A stretch of DNA of 64,000 nucleotides from contig CP075494.1 of the NCBI GenBank assembly GCA_021613535.1, positions 11,656,001-11,720,000 on the forward strand. The letters run 5' to 3'. Of this stretch, positions 12,601-24,525 are shown piece after piece (within the stretch, counting starts at the first letter, position 1; every line of letters begins with the position of its first letter). The position numbers and the translations under genes are program-made. The notes below the pieces were generated by a model that searched no databases, had not been told where the DNA came from, and worked only from the letters and a program-made list of their open reading frames with translations. Source of the DNA: Adineta vaga. Its lineage: Eukaryota > Rotifera.

Positions 12601-14001
12601 TACATTTTTTTTTGTTTCTGTATAGAATTCTTGCTCAACTTGATTGTCTTGTTTCATTTGCAACAGCTTCAATCAACGGAAATTATATTCGACCAATATT
12701 AAGTAATGAACAACAGAAAATTCGTTTAGTTGATTCACGTCATCCATGTGTGGAAAAACAAGATAATATCAATTTTATTTCGAATACAGTTGAATTAGAT
12801 CGAAATAAACATCGATTTCAAATTATTACTGGTAATATTTTTATGAAAAAATGTTTCACATTTAAATCAATGTATTCATTCGTAGGGCCAAATATGGGTG
12901 GAAAGTCGACATATATACGTCAAGTAAGGATTAAATAAAAAGAAGATTCGATGAAAAAAAAACAAGAGAATGTGGCTTTTAGGTCGGTGTTATCCAATTA
13001 ATGGCTCAAATAGGATGCTTTGTATCATGTACATCCTGTCATACAACGATTGTTGATTGTATTCTTGCACGACTTGGCGCAAATGATGATTTAGCATTGG
13101 GAGTTTCGACATTTATGTCTGAAATGTTAGAAATGTCGACAATTTTAGATATTGCAACAAGCAATTCACTTTTAATTATTGATGAACTTGGCCGAGGAAC
13201 AGTAAGTAATCATCATTATTTTCATATTTTGAATTCTTGCTCCTTATCATTGAAGATGCATTTCTTTCTTTTAACTTTGAAACTAAAAAACGATCATTAA
13301 TGCATACAGACTTCATAATTTCTTCATTTAGTCTTTTCTTTCATAATGACATCTATATAATGTTCAATTTCACATCTTTTCTACTTTTATTCTAGTCAAC
13401 TTATGATGGATTTGGTCTTGCTTGGGCTGTTGCACATTATATCTGTACAACTATCAAATCTTTCTGTTTATTTGCTACACATTTTCATGAATTAACATCG
13501 ATTGAACATGAACAATCTGATGTTATTCAAAATTTTCATGTTGATGCTTTACCGGTCAATGATCAACTTGTTTTACTTTATAAACTAAAACCTGGTGTAT
13601 GTGATCAAAGCTTTGGGTAAGTAAATTCATTAAAATTCAAAAAGAACAAAGTGAAGAAATTCATTGAATCAAATCGTTTCATTTTAGTATACATGTCGCT
13701 CAACTTGCACAATTTCCTGATCATGTGATTGAATTTGCAAAGAAACGAGCACAAGAATTAGAAGAATTCAATAGTAATGATAATGGCAAAGAAAATCTTC
13801 GACATGGATTTGCATCGAGTGTAAAGTCTTTTCTTTTTGATCGAATGAATTAATTTAAAAACATCATTTTGTTTTGTTTAGGAATCCGTTGAATTGATTT
13901 GGCATGAATTAGAACAATTGAAATCTATGAAAGATCAACAACAAGCACATGATATAGTTCTCAAATTGTTAAATAAAGCACAAAATGTTGGTCTATTGTA
14001 A
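9648..14001 (+). CDS. MSH2: DNA mismatch repair protein MSH2
   Basis: MutS homologue; with MSH6 or MSH3 it recognises mismatches in nuclear DNA. Nineteen exons: 9648-9885, 9941-10086, 10142-10255, 10306-10392, 10451-10577, 10634-10735, 10790-10848, 10897-11029, 11086-11202, 11261-11397, 11455-11571, 11630-11744, 11800-12202, 12626-12831, 12886-12923, 12983-13201, 13396-13616, 13688-13820, 13882-14001. They sum to 943 aa (human 934). N-terminal mismatch-binding region: TVRL-like [18 protein letters not shown]. Connector: [15 protein letters not shown]. Lever/clamp region: [20 protein letters not shown]. ATPase: Walker [10 protein letters not shown] (about residues 701-709), Walker [21 protein letters not shown], and ATHFHEL. 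The C-terminal dimerisation helix includes [25 protein letters not shown]2 rather than MSH6, because it lacks a PWWP/long N-terminal arm and the clamp matches MSH2. Introns are mostly 48-60 bp; two are long (423 and 194 bp). It appears intact. Confidence 0.96.
12203..12625 (+). other. Unusually long MSH2 intron
   Basis: At 423 bp this intron is seven to eight times the usual length in the gene. It starts GTAAGTTATC and ends TTTGTTTCTGTATAG. No transposon ends, RNA gene or coding exon could be recognised. A minus-strand frame crossing its end has no visible domain. Confidence 0.6.
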
Positions 14002-15718
14002 TATATTTTCAAGTCAGATGTACATGAACAACAAAGAGTCTATTTTTCTTTTCGTATTCTTATCACTTATTTATATATATATATATGTTTTTTTTTCTGT
14101 TCGTATAATTGAAAGATTCTAATAGAATATAGTCAAACAAGAAAAGTCATTTTTTCATTAATAAAATCAATACATTTCAAATAATAGTTTTGATTAAATC
14201 AATTATATCGATCGTCATGTATAAACCATCTGTTTAAATTTTAAATAACGCCTATTGTCACAAAAAAATGATTAATATCCGATCATTTAACGTGATCATG
14301 ACTTGTCACAATCTTCTATGTATTTTTTTTTTCTATATAGATAAGAGTAAAAATTTGATAACAATCATGAAATAGAAAGTTTATCTATAGTATAATTATC
14401 AAAAATACAAATAAGGGAAGAATAATTTGTCGAAATATTTTCACTTCGATTAACTTAACACGATCAAGTTCAAGCATATCTCTATATGCGCGCGTTTATT
14501 TATCGTATAAAATTAACACCTAGAACGAGGGTTATATTCGCTTAGATGTTCATCATCTATAATTTTGATAGATTGTTATTGTCAAGGTTGAAATTGATCT
14601 TTTGTATTTTGATATCAAATCTTCACAATCGATTACTAAAGTGAGAAGAAAATATTTTATTAGTATGATAGTCTATCTTACATAAGTATGATAATTTCAT
14701 AAGAATGGTTATGATCACACTCTATTTAAATTGTTGTTCACTTTATTTCAACCATCTTCATGTACTTCTATGTATGAATCAACATATAACTTCTTATTGA
14801 TCTTATGAATTTCTTTTCGATGATATAGATCTTAATTTGCAATAAATAATACAATTCATCTTTCATATAACTCATCAAATTCAATGTCGCTATATTCACA
14901 AGTAAAAAATAGATCCGATGATGACACAATATTGTACAACAACTATTTAAATTTACATATAAAATACAAGATAGTAAAACATCTCATCGGTTTATGATGA
15001 CTGTGACTTGTTGAATAAGTATTCATTTTTTCTCACACGCAAATAAACAATTTCAACATCTTTTTTTCTATCTTTCTTCCTATATCATTTAGGACTATTG
15101 CTTACATATATTATGATGTATACACGGTATACAGACGAAAGTAAAGTGAAAAGAAAATTCTATGGTTCAGTGAACTCGACAGTTGAGCACACGAGTGGCT
15201 TACTTGATGATCATTTATTATTCTTCTTTCTTCGTATTCGACAATTAAAAATAGAGACTGGACAAACGAATGCTTTTTTTTCCTGTATATGCGATAATCG
15301 ACAAGACGTATCTTACTTAGCCATATATTTGTATAAGTATACATACATATACATATACATATTTTGAAAAAATCTCTCTTCTTTTCTGTCTGTTTAATAC
15401 AAAAGAAAGGAGAAGAAAAAAACATACGAGATCTCCTCTGTTCATCTATGTGTGACCATTAGATATATCTTATCTATCGTTGTCCTATAATTTTCTTCTA
15501 TTCAAAGTTAGTGAAGCAACAATACAATTGGGTTTCGTAGGCTGATCAATCATCTATACGTCTCGCCGCTGTTATTCATAGTCAGTCTCAACATTTAAGA
15601 AGTTCAAATTCATTGATGGTTAAGTGTTAAGTTATGAATAAAAGATATTCTTAACATTTCCACATCGTTACTTTTGACCTACAAAAAAAAACACAATAAA
15701 CATTGATATTTAATCAAA
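14002..15718. other. Intergenic region with no recognised gene
   Basis: About 1.7 kb between MSH2 and the tetraspan gene. It is AT-rich with many TA-rich and ATCAT motifs. Short frames near 15098-15425 on both strands have no homology that I recognise. It must contain the MSH2 3' end (an AATAAA-like ATTAATAAAATCAATAC near 14157-14172) and the start region of the next gene. Confidence 0.5.
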
Positions 15719-17882
15719 ATGTATCATCGTACAGTATCAACACGAATTTTAACATCGGTTGGCATTGGTCTACTGATATTTAGTTTGGTCTTTGGCTGGG
15801 TTGCTTTTTCTGTTCCAGATTGGCTGCAATTTTCTGAACGTGATGGATCAAAAGCTGAAATATCTCTTGATAATACTACACAAGTTTTTAAGAAATTCGG
15901 TTTGTGGTATAAATGTATCTTTTCTACGAGTGCAAATGATTTTATCTGTACATTATGGAATAGAGATACACCAAGTAGGAATGATTGAAATTCAATCTTT
16001 TTTTGTTTATTGTTTTTCAATTCAATAGGCTTCGTTCGAGTTGCTCAAGTACTTGTACCATTTGGTTTAGCATTAGGTTGTTTATCACTTCTATGCGCTT
16101 GTATTGGTTTTATGTGTCGACGTGCTTTCGTTACTACATTATTATTTGCAGCATTATTTGCATTCTTAAGTTGTAAGTATAGAATAAAAGCTTTCGTCAT
16201 ATTTTCTCCAATATCAATGAATAAATTCAATAATTTTAAGTGACAGATAAATCTCCGTAGATTCTTCTGATGATAGATTGTTCGATTCAGTTTTCACTAA
16301 CTATTATTGAAATGATATCTAGTTTATTTAATAAGTAGAATCGTACTTCTTCTTCGATGTCTTCGACAGAGTAAATCTGTTGAATTATTTCGATTTTCCT
16401 ATATTTAATTAAATGAAACGTGAGCTTTCTATTTATTCATTTATTTTAAGTTATATTCATTACAATTGGTGCGACTGTATTTGCCAATGAATCCTTAGTC
16501 TATGTTGAACGTTTGAAATTCCCCGATAATGACAATCCTCGTCGATGGGGCATGTGGTTATTAATACCCAATCTTGTCTTGTCATTTCTAACTTCACTCT
16601 GTTTTATTATTGCATCAATATTGAATTGGTGTGATTATCGTAGTATGCAAGTAACAGGAATTTTCAGTCATAGTGGCGATAAATATAATGGTAGTGTTTG
16701 TAAAATACCTTCAGATAGGTAAGTTTTCAATATGATAAATCAGAATGAGAGAGAAAAAAACATGTAATTTTATTATTCAATAGTAATACGACAACAGCTG
16801 TGAAACAACCATTTCAATATCAAGATTATCCAAATGCTTGCTATCAAATCAATGGTTTGAATCATCCTCAACAAAATCCTATGGGTTATCCTCCACCACC
16901 AACGTATCCTGGCGCAATTAATCCCGCCTATCAACAAGCCCCTCCTAGTTTATTTGGTTATTCTCGACCAGGTAGTCCAACAATGTATCCAAATTCGAAT
17001 GTAAGTTATGTTTGATGGAAGCCGTGTTTCGTTCATCATTTGTTATCTAGTTTGATCCTTGTCATTCTCGTCATTTTATGACTGAAGTAAGTTTTTTCTT
17101 ATTCATTCTCTTTTTTTTCCAAAATTTGAAAACTTATTTCATAGAATTCCGAGTTTGATGATTGTCCGCATGCTAGTCGCTCACATCATCGATCGCGTTC
17201 TCATTCTCGTTCTCGACATCGTTCAAGAAATCGATCAAGATCGTACAGTCCATATGAAACTTCAATGCCTGTTGATAATACACCACAACCAACACAATTT
17301 GTTCCCATACCAGTTCCATATTATCAGCATCAACCACAAGCAACAACACAAGTCAAACCACCAACATTACAAACACCAAACGCACCAACAAATAATACTT
17401 CCCAATCGATGCCATACGTTTTACCGCAAACCAACAATCAACAATTTGTCGAAAACAATTCTCAATCAATGGTAAGATGATTCCTTGTACTCTTTTATTT
17501 ACTATCAATATTCACATTTAGATGAAACCGGCCAATGTATTAAAATACAATATCGGACAACAGCCAATGTTAGTACAGAACTCCACTCAACCCGTTTATA
17601 CCATAGCCTATCGAACAAATAATGGTAATAATGTTATGGGATCAAATATTATCGCTGGACCAGCAGCGACAACATATGTTACAGCAACACGAAATTCTGC
17701 AGGCGATTTCGAAATTAGTTCACTGAATAGTGATTCAGATAATGAACAGAAAACATATCCAGCAACAGCAAGACGAAAACATCTTAAAAAGGTTCTTATA
17801 TAATAATGATTTATGGTTTTCATACATGTATTTATTTTAGATAAGCATAAATGAAACTTGGGCGTGGCGTAAAATGCGATAA
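15719..17882 (+). CDS. Claudin/PMP22-like four-TM protein with RS and PQ-rich tail
   Basis: Eight exons, 15719-15974, 16029-16172, 16451-16718, 16784-17000, 17051-17086, 17145-17471, 17522-17791 and 17841-17882, give 519 aa. TM1 is near residues 10-30. The first extracellular loop has the FGLWYKC...FICTLW pattern typical of the claudin/PMP22/Clc-like superfamily. TM2 is VAQVLVPFGLALGCLSLLCA, TM3 begins IFITIGATVF and TM4 is WLLIPNLVLSFLTSLCFIIA. The cytoplasmic half is unusual: Pro/Tyr/Gln-rich (MGYPPPPTYPGAINPAYQQ), then an Arg/Ser/His block (SRSHHRSRSHSRSRHRSRNR), then Gln/Pro/Asn-rich sequence. Such tails could bind WW or SH3 domains. If the last 49-bp intron is not spliced, the protein ends at VLI near 17803. 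Exact subfamily unknown. A role in cell junctions or membranes is inference only. Confidence 0.8.
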
Positions 17883-18679
17883 CAATTTCTAAACAAGTTA
17901 TGTTTGTATGATGTTACTTTTCTGTCTTTCATTTTCTTTTTTTTTATTCGTTTTTTTGTTATCTGTTCTCATTCAGTTTGTTCTTCTTCTTCATTTTTAC
18001 AATAGCTAGAATAATAGAATAATTGTAATATCATGAAATCTTGTGATAAAATACACGTGAAAAAAAGAAAATCAAATTTTCTATTCGAATCGATCAAAAT
18101 CAGGCAGCAATGAAGATTTGTAGAGTTTTAACTCATTACGTGTGAAATCATTATTGTTCATCTATCAAATTCTGATTATGAAAATCAACGATTAGACTAA
18201 ATTCAGTCAAATGTCGTTTAAATATTTCGATAAGATATAAATTTTGACAACTTTTCAACCGAAAAGAATTACATAAAATTTATCGAATCATCAAATCTTT
18301 TCATGTCTCTATTATAAAATCATATTTGACGGGTCAAATTACTCTCAACAAAAACAACGTTGAAGTTTAGTAAAAGTTAAACATTTACAAATTAACTAAA
18401 TTCTTATTACGTTATGCATATTTCGTGAAGAAAATTACCTTGTATTTATTCTATCTACACAGATTTTTTTTATCGTCTATTTTTCTCTCAATAACAAAAA
18501 CAAATACATTTCAATTTCATTCTATTAAATTGATATTTTTTTAGCCAACAGAAATTATTTATTTTTGCATAGTTTAAAAGATGAAATACAAATCATTGAA
18601 TTAATAGAATATAATCAATAGATATACACCGGATTATGAAAAAAAAGATGATTCATTCTTGTATATGAAATAATTGCAT
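17883..18679. other. Convergent intergenic region
   Basis: About 800 bp between the 3' ends of the tetraspan gene (plus) and YAP (minus). It is AT-rich, with T-runs and AATAAAA-like signals, and no coding or RNA gene was seen. Confidence 0.5.
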
Positions 18680-20376
18680 TTAAAAATAAGTATTGGAAGG
18701 CCATTGCTGAGTTGGATTATTTGATTTTGTCTACAGATAAGATAGAAATAACAGGTCAAAGCATATAGCAAACTACTGACTTTCAATTGCGAATTATTGA
18801 TTGGAGAAGTTGATGAAGGATTTTGTACTGACACGTTCATATCCATGAAAAAATTATTGAAATCTAAGAGAAAGGAATTTTGTGAGATTTTTTCAATTTA
18901 AATTCTTTTATGTACCTGTTGAATCTGAAAAAAGTATGTCGTCAGAAAAATCTGAGGATCCAGCAAATAGTTCATTCGAACTATGATATCCTAAAATAGA
19001 CAAATACATGTTATTATTTTATGAAAGAAATTCGAATATGCAAATTATTCTTTGATAAAGGATCAATTTTTATATGACAAGTGCGAAGGAGATGTGATTA
19101 TCTATGATATGAAAGTACTTACCAGTACTAAGTCCACTATCCGTACTATCGTAGCGTTTAGAAGGATGTAGATCATCGAAAAACGATTGAACAGTAGTTT
19201 GATTGGTCATTATTGAATTATTAGTTGGATGGATACCATTGATTTTTTTTCGTAAATCAGCTTCCTAAAGAGAATAAAACGTAGATTATTTCTACATATG
19301 AAAATAATGAATAGAAATGGATACTATCACAATTGAAAATAACAATAAGAAAAGCATATCTATCCTTACCATTGATTATCTATACTGAATTATTTATACA
19401 AGAATAACATATTTGAAATTACTAAAACATAAAATAAAAAAGTATCTTACTAATTTCTCCAGTTCTTGAGTACGTTGTTGTAATACTTGTCGTTCCTTTG
19501 CAATAGTAAGCAGTTTCTCTGCAAGATTTTCATCTGATTGAGACGGTGCTATTGATGGAACATCAAATCGTTTGGTCATTAATGAACGATAATGAGCTAT
19601 AATTATAATGTCAGTTTGTTTAATGAGACTCAGAAGCAAATGAAAATTTACTTAGTCTCGGATCATTAGAAGAAGTTTGTTTAGTTTTTTGATTAATAAA
19701 ATAAATACGATCATTGAAATCAGTTTTTTTAACATAACCCTCGGGTAATGGAAGTGATGCACAATATGACTGGAATGCTGCGTAATGATTTGGACGAGGA
19801 TCGGTCCACGTTGTACCTCGAGTGATATGGCTAAGAGAAAATGTGAAATATTATTATTGCCAATAAAAGATTCTTTCTTTTGATGTTTATATAAATGAAA
19901 AATACGTTAGCTTTTTATAGGATGAAGTATCGATGACGATGGAATTACTATTGCTAACTAATCTAATGTTTTTTTGTTATGTATGATATATCTTACTCAA
20001 CATAATATGTTTGCCCATCGTGTGTTTGTTTTTCTTCCCATCCGTCTGGTAAAGGAAGCGGTGTCGATGGCGTATTATTCTGTGATAGACTTGGATTCAT
20101 TACCATTTGTACATCAAGTGGTGTACCCTCACTGACCGTTCTCGAATGTAATGGTGTTCCTGATGAATTCCATTGATTTTTTGTATGTTGACCATGTCTA
20201 ATTTTACTTTTATATTCTGTCTGTGGTTGTCGATAGAATGATGCAGGTAAACTTCGTTCACTATACGGTTTTGATGTTGTTCCATTTCGACTATTCGAAC
20301 GAATGAACAGGGAATTCATTTCTAATCGACTTTGATCAGCATCAATAATGTACGATGAACTACCACTGCTGCTCAT
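18680..20376 (-). CDS. YAP1: YAP/Yorkie transcriptional co-activator (Hippo pathway)
   Basis: Hippo effector that binds TEAD factors and is held in the cytoplasm after LATS phosphorylation. Seven exons, 19997-20376, 19652-19830, 19451-19596, 19123-19264, 18916-18990, 18781-18863 and 18680-18730, give 351 aa. Visible in order: RSLPASFYRQP (41-51), like the TEAD-binding LPxSFF loop of YAP; HSRTVS (77-82), matching the HxRxxS LATS site; a good WW domain (about 107-140, W113 and W135); a second WW-like unit (153-186) in which both signature Trp positions are replaced (Y159, S181); a coiled coil (NLAEKLLTIAKERQVLQQRTQELEKL); STDSGLS, the same string I recall from the YAP phosphodegron region; a Ser/Asp-rich activation-type tail; and a C-terminus T-Y-F that fits a class I PDZ-binding motif. 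The last intron is inferred from frame. It shares a 209-bp head-to-head region with CCDC103. Confidence 0.9.
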
Positions 20377-20585
20377 TGATGATTAAGAATAAGGACAAGT
20401 ACACTCACTCACACCACACGCTCTTTTCTTCTCTTTTATTATATCTGAATAGGTAGTGACGATGAAAGTCATCGCAGACATACATTCTTTCTTTTTTTTC
20501 GGGTATGATTAGCGCAAGAATTATAACCAATGAAAGAAAAGAGGATAGTTACTTAGAGACATGACTTTCATTTCATTTCAAGAGA
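20377..20585. promoter_or_regulatory. Head-to-head region between YAP and CCDC103
   Basis: Only 209 bp separate the two start codons, so both promoters must lie here or overlap the coding ends. A TTTCATTTCAAG acceptor-like sequence precedes the CCDC103 ATG by a few bases. No specific factor site is claimed. Confidence 0.5.
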
Positions 20586-21251
20586 ATGTCCAAACAAATG
20601 AAGAAACCCATCGATTTAAGAAAATTAGCAAAGAATTTTTCCGACGAAAAATCCAAAGAAGATCGACATTGGCAAAGAAATGATGCGAAATTTCGTGCTG
20701 TTCATCAACGATGTTCAACATATGATCAATTTCGACAAATTGTAGAAGCATCACATTTACGTCCACTTGATCGAAATGAAACATTAACTTTAGAACGAAG
20801 ACCAATTTCTTGGAATCAACCATCTACAAAATGCTCTTCTTCGGATGTTTCGATTCATTCAGAATCAACACCAGTTTATCAACAAATAACATTATCCACA
20901 CCGAAAAATATCACTGAGTTTATTCAACAATGGCGACGTATGGAAGATAATATGAAACTTGAGTATTTATGTCGAGTAAATAACTTTGAACATCTCTTTC
21001 AAACAGATATTCCAGCAGATTTATTACATGAATTACCTTTACTATATCAATTAGATTCATCAGAGAAGAATGCAGTACTTATCGTCGATGTTCTGTTAAA
21101 TTTGAGTAAATCAAAACGTTTTGAACTAATCAAAAGTTTTCTCACAGAAAAAGATAAATATGAAATTGATCTTTTCTTTTCACGAATTTGTTCATTTGTT
21201 CATTTACGTTTTTCTGTCTTTTTATTAAAAGAAATGTATCTTTCCAACTAA
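20586..21251 (+). CDS. CCDC103: CCDC103-like dynein arm attachment factor
   Basis: CCDC103 is needed to attach outer dynein arms to ciliary axonemes. This single-exon frame encodes 221 aa (human 242). The N-terminal block DRHWQRNDAKFRAVHQRCSTYDQFRQIVEASHLRPLDR matches the dynein-attachment N-terminal domain (human [20 protein letters not shown]...ASHLKPLER, from memory). The C-terminal half, with ITEFIQQWRRM, FEHLFQTDIP and LLHELPLL, fits the RPAP3_C-like helical domain. A ciliary role fits an animal with ciliated feeding and locomotor structures. The basic start KQMKKPIDLRKLAKNF is shared in style with the family. No intron is needed, unlike most genes here. Confidence 0.9.
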   Translation: MSKQMKKPIDLRKLAKNFSDEKSKEDRHWQRNDAKFRAVHQRCSTYDQFRQIVEASHLRPLDRNETLTLERRPISWNQPSTKCSSSDVSIHSESTPVYQQITLSTPKNITEFIQQWRRMEDNMKLEYLCRVNNFEHLFQTDIPADLLHELPLLYQLDSSEKNAVLIVDVLLNLSKSKRFELIKSFLTEKDKYEIDLFFSRICSFVHLRFSVFLLKEMYLSN

Positions 21252-22269
21252 TGTTATAACTTATTAAAATATTCATTCAATGAAGTGTTTCTCAGAGTCA
21301 TTTTTATTTTCTGAAGATTTGTGACAAAGTAATACAAAGATTTACCAATCTCGAAAGAAGAAATAGATCGATATGCTTAGTTTTCATTTTGTATATGTTT
21401 TTTGTAATGCGTAAAAACACTTCTTCTCTTTTATGGATCAATAGGTGCGAATACTCATAGTACGAGGACGTTTTCGTCCATTCGCATCTGATTCTTTGGA
21501 GAAAGCATATTTCATCGAAGTTCATCTAACAAATGCAAAATTTAGTTGTATATATTCTAGAAGTGACTTCCTTACAAAATACATATGTTAATCAAACTGT
21601 ACTCGATTTTACAAGTGACATTGTTATCAGACATTGATTAGCCAAGAAAATCGAATACTTAGTAGTACTTTCTAAGATGTCTTCATACTTTCATATTTGC
21701 ATTATTATAAGACAGAGGCTTATGATTTGTAATAACGACGCAATTCTATCCTTCTATATGTGATGATTAATACTGATAAGTATATGCAGTATACTTATTT
21801 TAATACTCTGGTATTAGTATAATACCAAGCTGAATCAAAGCTTTACGAAAAAAAGAATGTAACTCATGATTCTAAAACTATATATCTTATGAATGTTCTT
21901 ATTACAGCGGAAAGAATTTTTTCTATTGCTTAAGAAAATAAATCAAAAGAAATTCTAATAATATTTGATATTATTTTACATACTATTATCATTCATCGGA
22001 ATGATTAGTCGGCTCACTTCTTTTGAAAAGTCCGGATATCATTATCAACTATTCTTGGTTTTTTTTTCTGTTTTATTTTAAATCAAACTTTAGTCGATGA
22101 ATTGTGCACGTTGTTAATAACAAATGTAGGACGATGATTGCAATTACATAGTTTTTAAATTTACAAAAATAAAATCATACAATGGAAATAGAACTTCAAA
22201 TTTTATTCTTTTTGAAATTTTTGTCAACAATTTTTTTTGTTTATCTGACTAATAAATAGATTGAAATAT
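21252..22269. other. Convergent intergenic region
   Basis: About 1 kb between CCDC103 (plus) and an orphan membrane protein gene (minus). No open frame with coding character, RNA gene or repeat was recognised. Short direct motifs such as AGTATACTTATTTTAATACT near 21790-21815 are AT-rich and of no clear meaning. Confidence 0.5.
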
Positions 22270-23195
22270 TTAAGAAATAGTTGTTGACGTTGAAGTTTCA
22301 CTTGTTGGTTGATTTAAACTTTTATCCAACTGTAGCAATGTATCCAAAGTTGATGAAATTGATTTGGGATCAACAACAATAAACGTTGAATCTAGAAGAA
22401 AATTTTACTTGACATTTTGTCATGAAAAGAACATAGGTTTTACTTGTCTGAGTCGTTTGCGGTAGTTTATAATTTAACCAATAGGTTTCTGTGGAATTTG
22501 GATTTTGATAACGAATACCAGATAAACTACGATTGATATCCGTTAAAAAAGTCTGCGCACGAGATTGAAATTGATTTAGACATGTTACGGATGTACAACT
22601 CTTACTACTGATAACATTTAATTCAAATGAAATACTCAATAATTTCGATGATTGTCGCCGTTTTCTCCTCGATTGGACAGATGATGATGTATTAATTTCT
22701 ACAATGGAACCAGTCATTGTTGAATCTGTTTGAATCAATGATGTCAATGCTGCTTGTAAGTTTCGTCGATTACTTAAATCCGAAATAATAGTCTGAGAAT
22801 TAAAATTATCACCTGGGGATTGAAATCGAAGATTATAATTACTCATTGAAACTTCTAAATTTTAAAGATAAGAAAAAGACATAGCATTCGAAATCTATTT
22901 TGATTGAATCAAACATGAACGATACTTACTTGGCACTTGAACATTACTACTGGAGGATGTTGAATTTTGAGATATATAAAGAGGAATTAATGAAAGTACA
23001 ACAATAATAATTAAAACAAAGCCAACAGTAAAGAGTATGCCTAACGTTTTTATTGATCGTGTATATGGATCGATCCGTCTAGAGAAGATGAAACAAGTAG
23101 GAGATGATCAATAATAAAATTCATATCCTATCCCAATACCTCGCATTATTTGTCATTGGTTGCCAATTTTGACCGTATCCTGCATCTTGATACAT
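22270..23195 (-). CDS. Single-pass membrane protein of unknown function
   Basis: Four exons, 23140-23195, 22930-23078, 22444-22854 and 22270-22391, join in frame to 245 aa. A short Gln/Asn-containing N-terminus (MYQDAGYGQNWQPM) is followed by one long hydrophobic segment (about residues 29-52, LGILFTVGFVLIIIVVLSLI) and a larger extracellular or lumenal region, so it looks like a type II protein. That region holds a basic SRRKRRQSS stretch, which could be a furin-type processing site, two close cysteines (KSCTSVTC) and N-glycosylation sequons (for example NST). The C-terminus is Ser/Thr-rich (TSETSTSTTIS). A loose resemblance to SEA-like ectodomains that break at a basic site is speculation. 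I do not recognise the family. Confidence 0.65.
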
Positions 23196-24525
23196 ATTCT
23201 TCTTTTTTTTTCACAAAAAAAAACTAACTACAACACTTGATTGATTGTAATAAATCGGTAGAAAAAGAATATGGGTAGGAAACAGAATGGTCGTTTAACT
23301 AAACAAGCATGTGCGTTATCACGAAAAATAAATGTCTCTGAATGGTAGCTCTTCTCTATGAATCATGAGATGGTTACACCTGAATGATTACCAAGGCAAA
23401 TTAAAGCAAATATATATATGTATAAAAAGAGAATGTGAGAGAAAAAAAACGTTTTATTGATTCAAATAACCAATGTAGACATCGTATTTTTATGACGAAA
23501 TTATTCGCATAGTTTGACGTCGGAATGTTTTAACAAAACTTTCGCGTTGACAAGCTTTTCCGAATCAATATTTATCCAATAAGATTGAAATCAGATATAT
23601 TCATATGATATATTAAAGTACAAAGACGCAAAAGTTTATCAATATGATTGGGAATTCTTTTGAAAATTATTATTGAACAAAGAATATTTGAATTAAACTA
23701 ATCATAAGCAAGACTTGAATGCTTTCATGCTTATCTTTATCTTCTTACAGATTAGAAAAAAAAACAATACAAAAATATTATAATAATTAGACAATAGTCA
23801 CGAAACAATTTGATCAATATTGTTTTCGTTAATACAAAAGCGAAGAACAGGAAAGCATATATTTATTGTTAAAATATTCTATATATATTTTTATAAAAAC
23901 AAAGTTTTATTTACAATAGTCAGTTTACTAAGCTTTTTGTTTGTCTGTTGTGCTTTTTTCTATTCATTTTTATGATCTCGTTTTCTTGTTCATGGCTCGT
24001 CAATGAAATAAAAAACCGAGAGAAAGAGAGAGAGAAAAAAAGAAAACGGAAGCTGCTGTCAGTTCAATAAAAGATCTATTCTTCATTTCTTTCTTCTTCA
24101 TCGTCTTCGTCGTCGTTCTCTTCATGTAAATATATATATTTCTTTTTCTTCGATTTTATTACACATATAACAAAAAGAAGAAGAAGAAGCCGAAGAAACA
24201 AATGGAACTACTCGGATAGAACAACGCCGATACATACGATCCAAACAACGAAAAGAACAAGAACATCTAAAAGAGTGTTAGACCATATTACGCTTTACTC
24301 CCTTTCCTTAGTTGTCATCAACGATCAAGATTCTATTCTATGATAAATATATATTCGGACACGTAAACATCAACAGTATTGATTTAATAAAATTTCTCTC
24401 TCTCTCGCTTCCCCTTGTTCACTTCCTCAGACAACGTTCGAGTTCAAGAATATGATACAATTATTAAAAAACAACCAAACAAATTTCTTACTAAACAATC
24501 ATCATATCAGTCTAACGAAAGTCAT
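23196..24525. other. Divergent intergenic region
   Basis: About 1.3 kb between two membrane-protein genes transcribed away from each other. It contains AG-rich and CT-rich tracts (for example near 24018-24048 and a CTCTCTCT tract near 24394-24410) and an AAG-repeat near 24175-24190. The long pyrimidine tract ending CTTCCTCAG at 24430 looks like a strong 3' splice site for the next gene, so an upstream first exon probably lies here; I could not identify it. Confidence 0.5.

Noticed and set aside
12387-12638. Minus-strand frame within and beyond the long MSH2 intron
   Set aside because: Overlaps an MSH2 exon on the other strand and shows no domain; probably chance.
24415-24525. Start of the polyglutamine protein at a TTG codon
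   Set aside because: A TTG start is not expected in an animal nuclear gene. The strong acceptor at 24430 indicates an upstream exon instead, so only the part from the first ATG was annotated.
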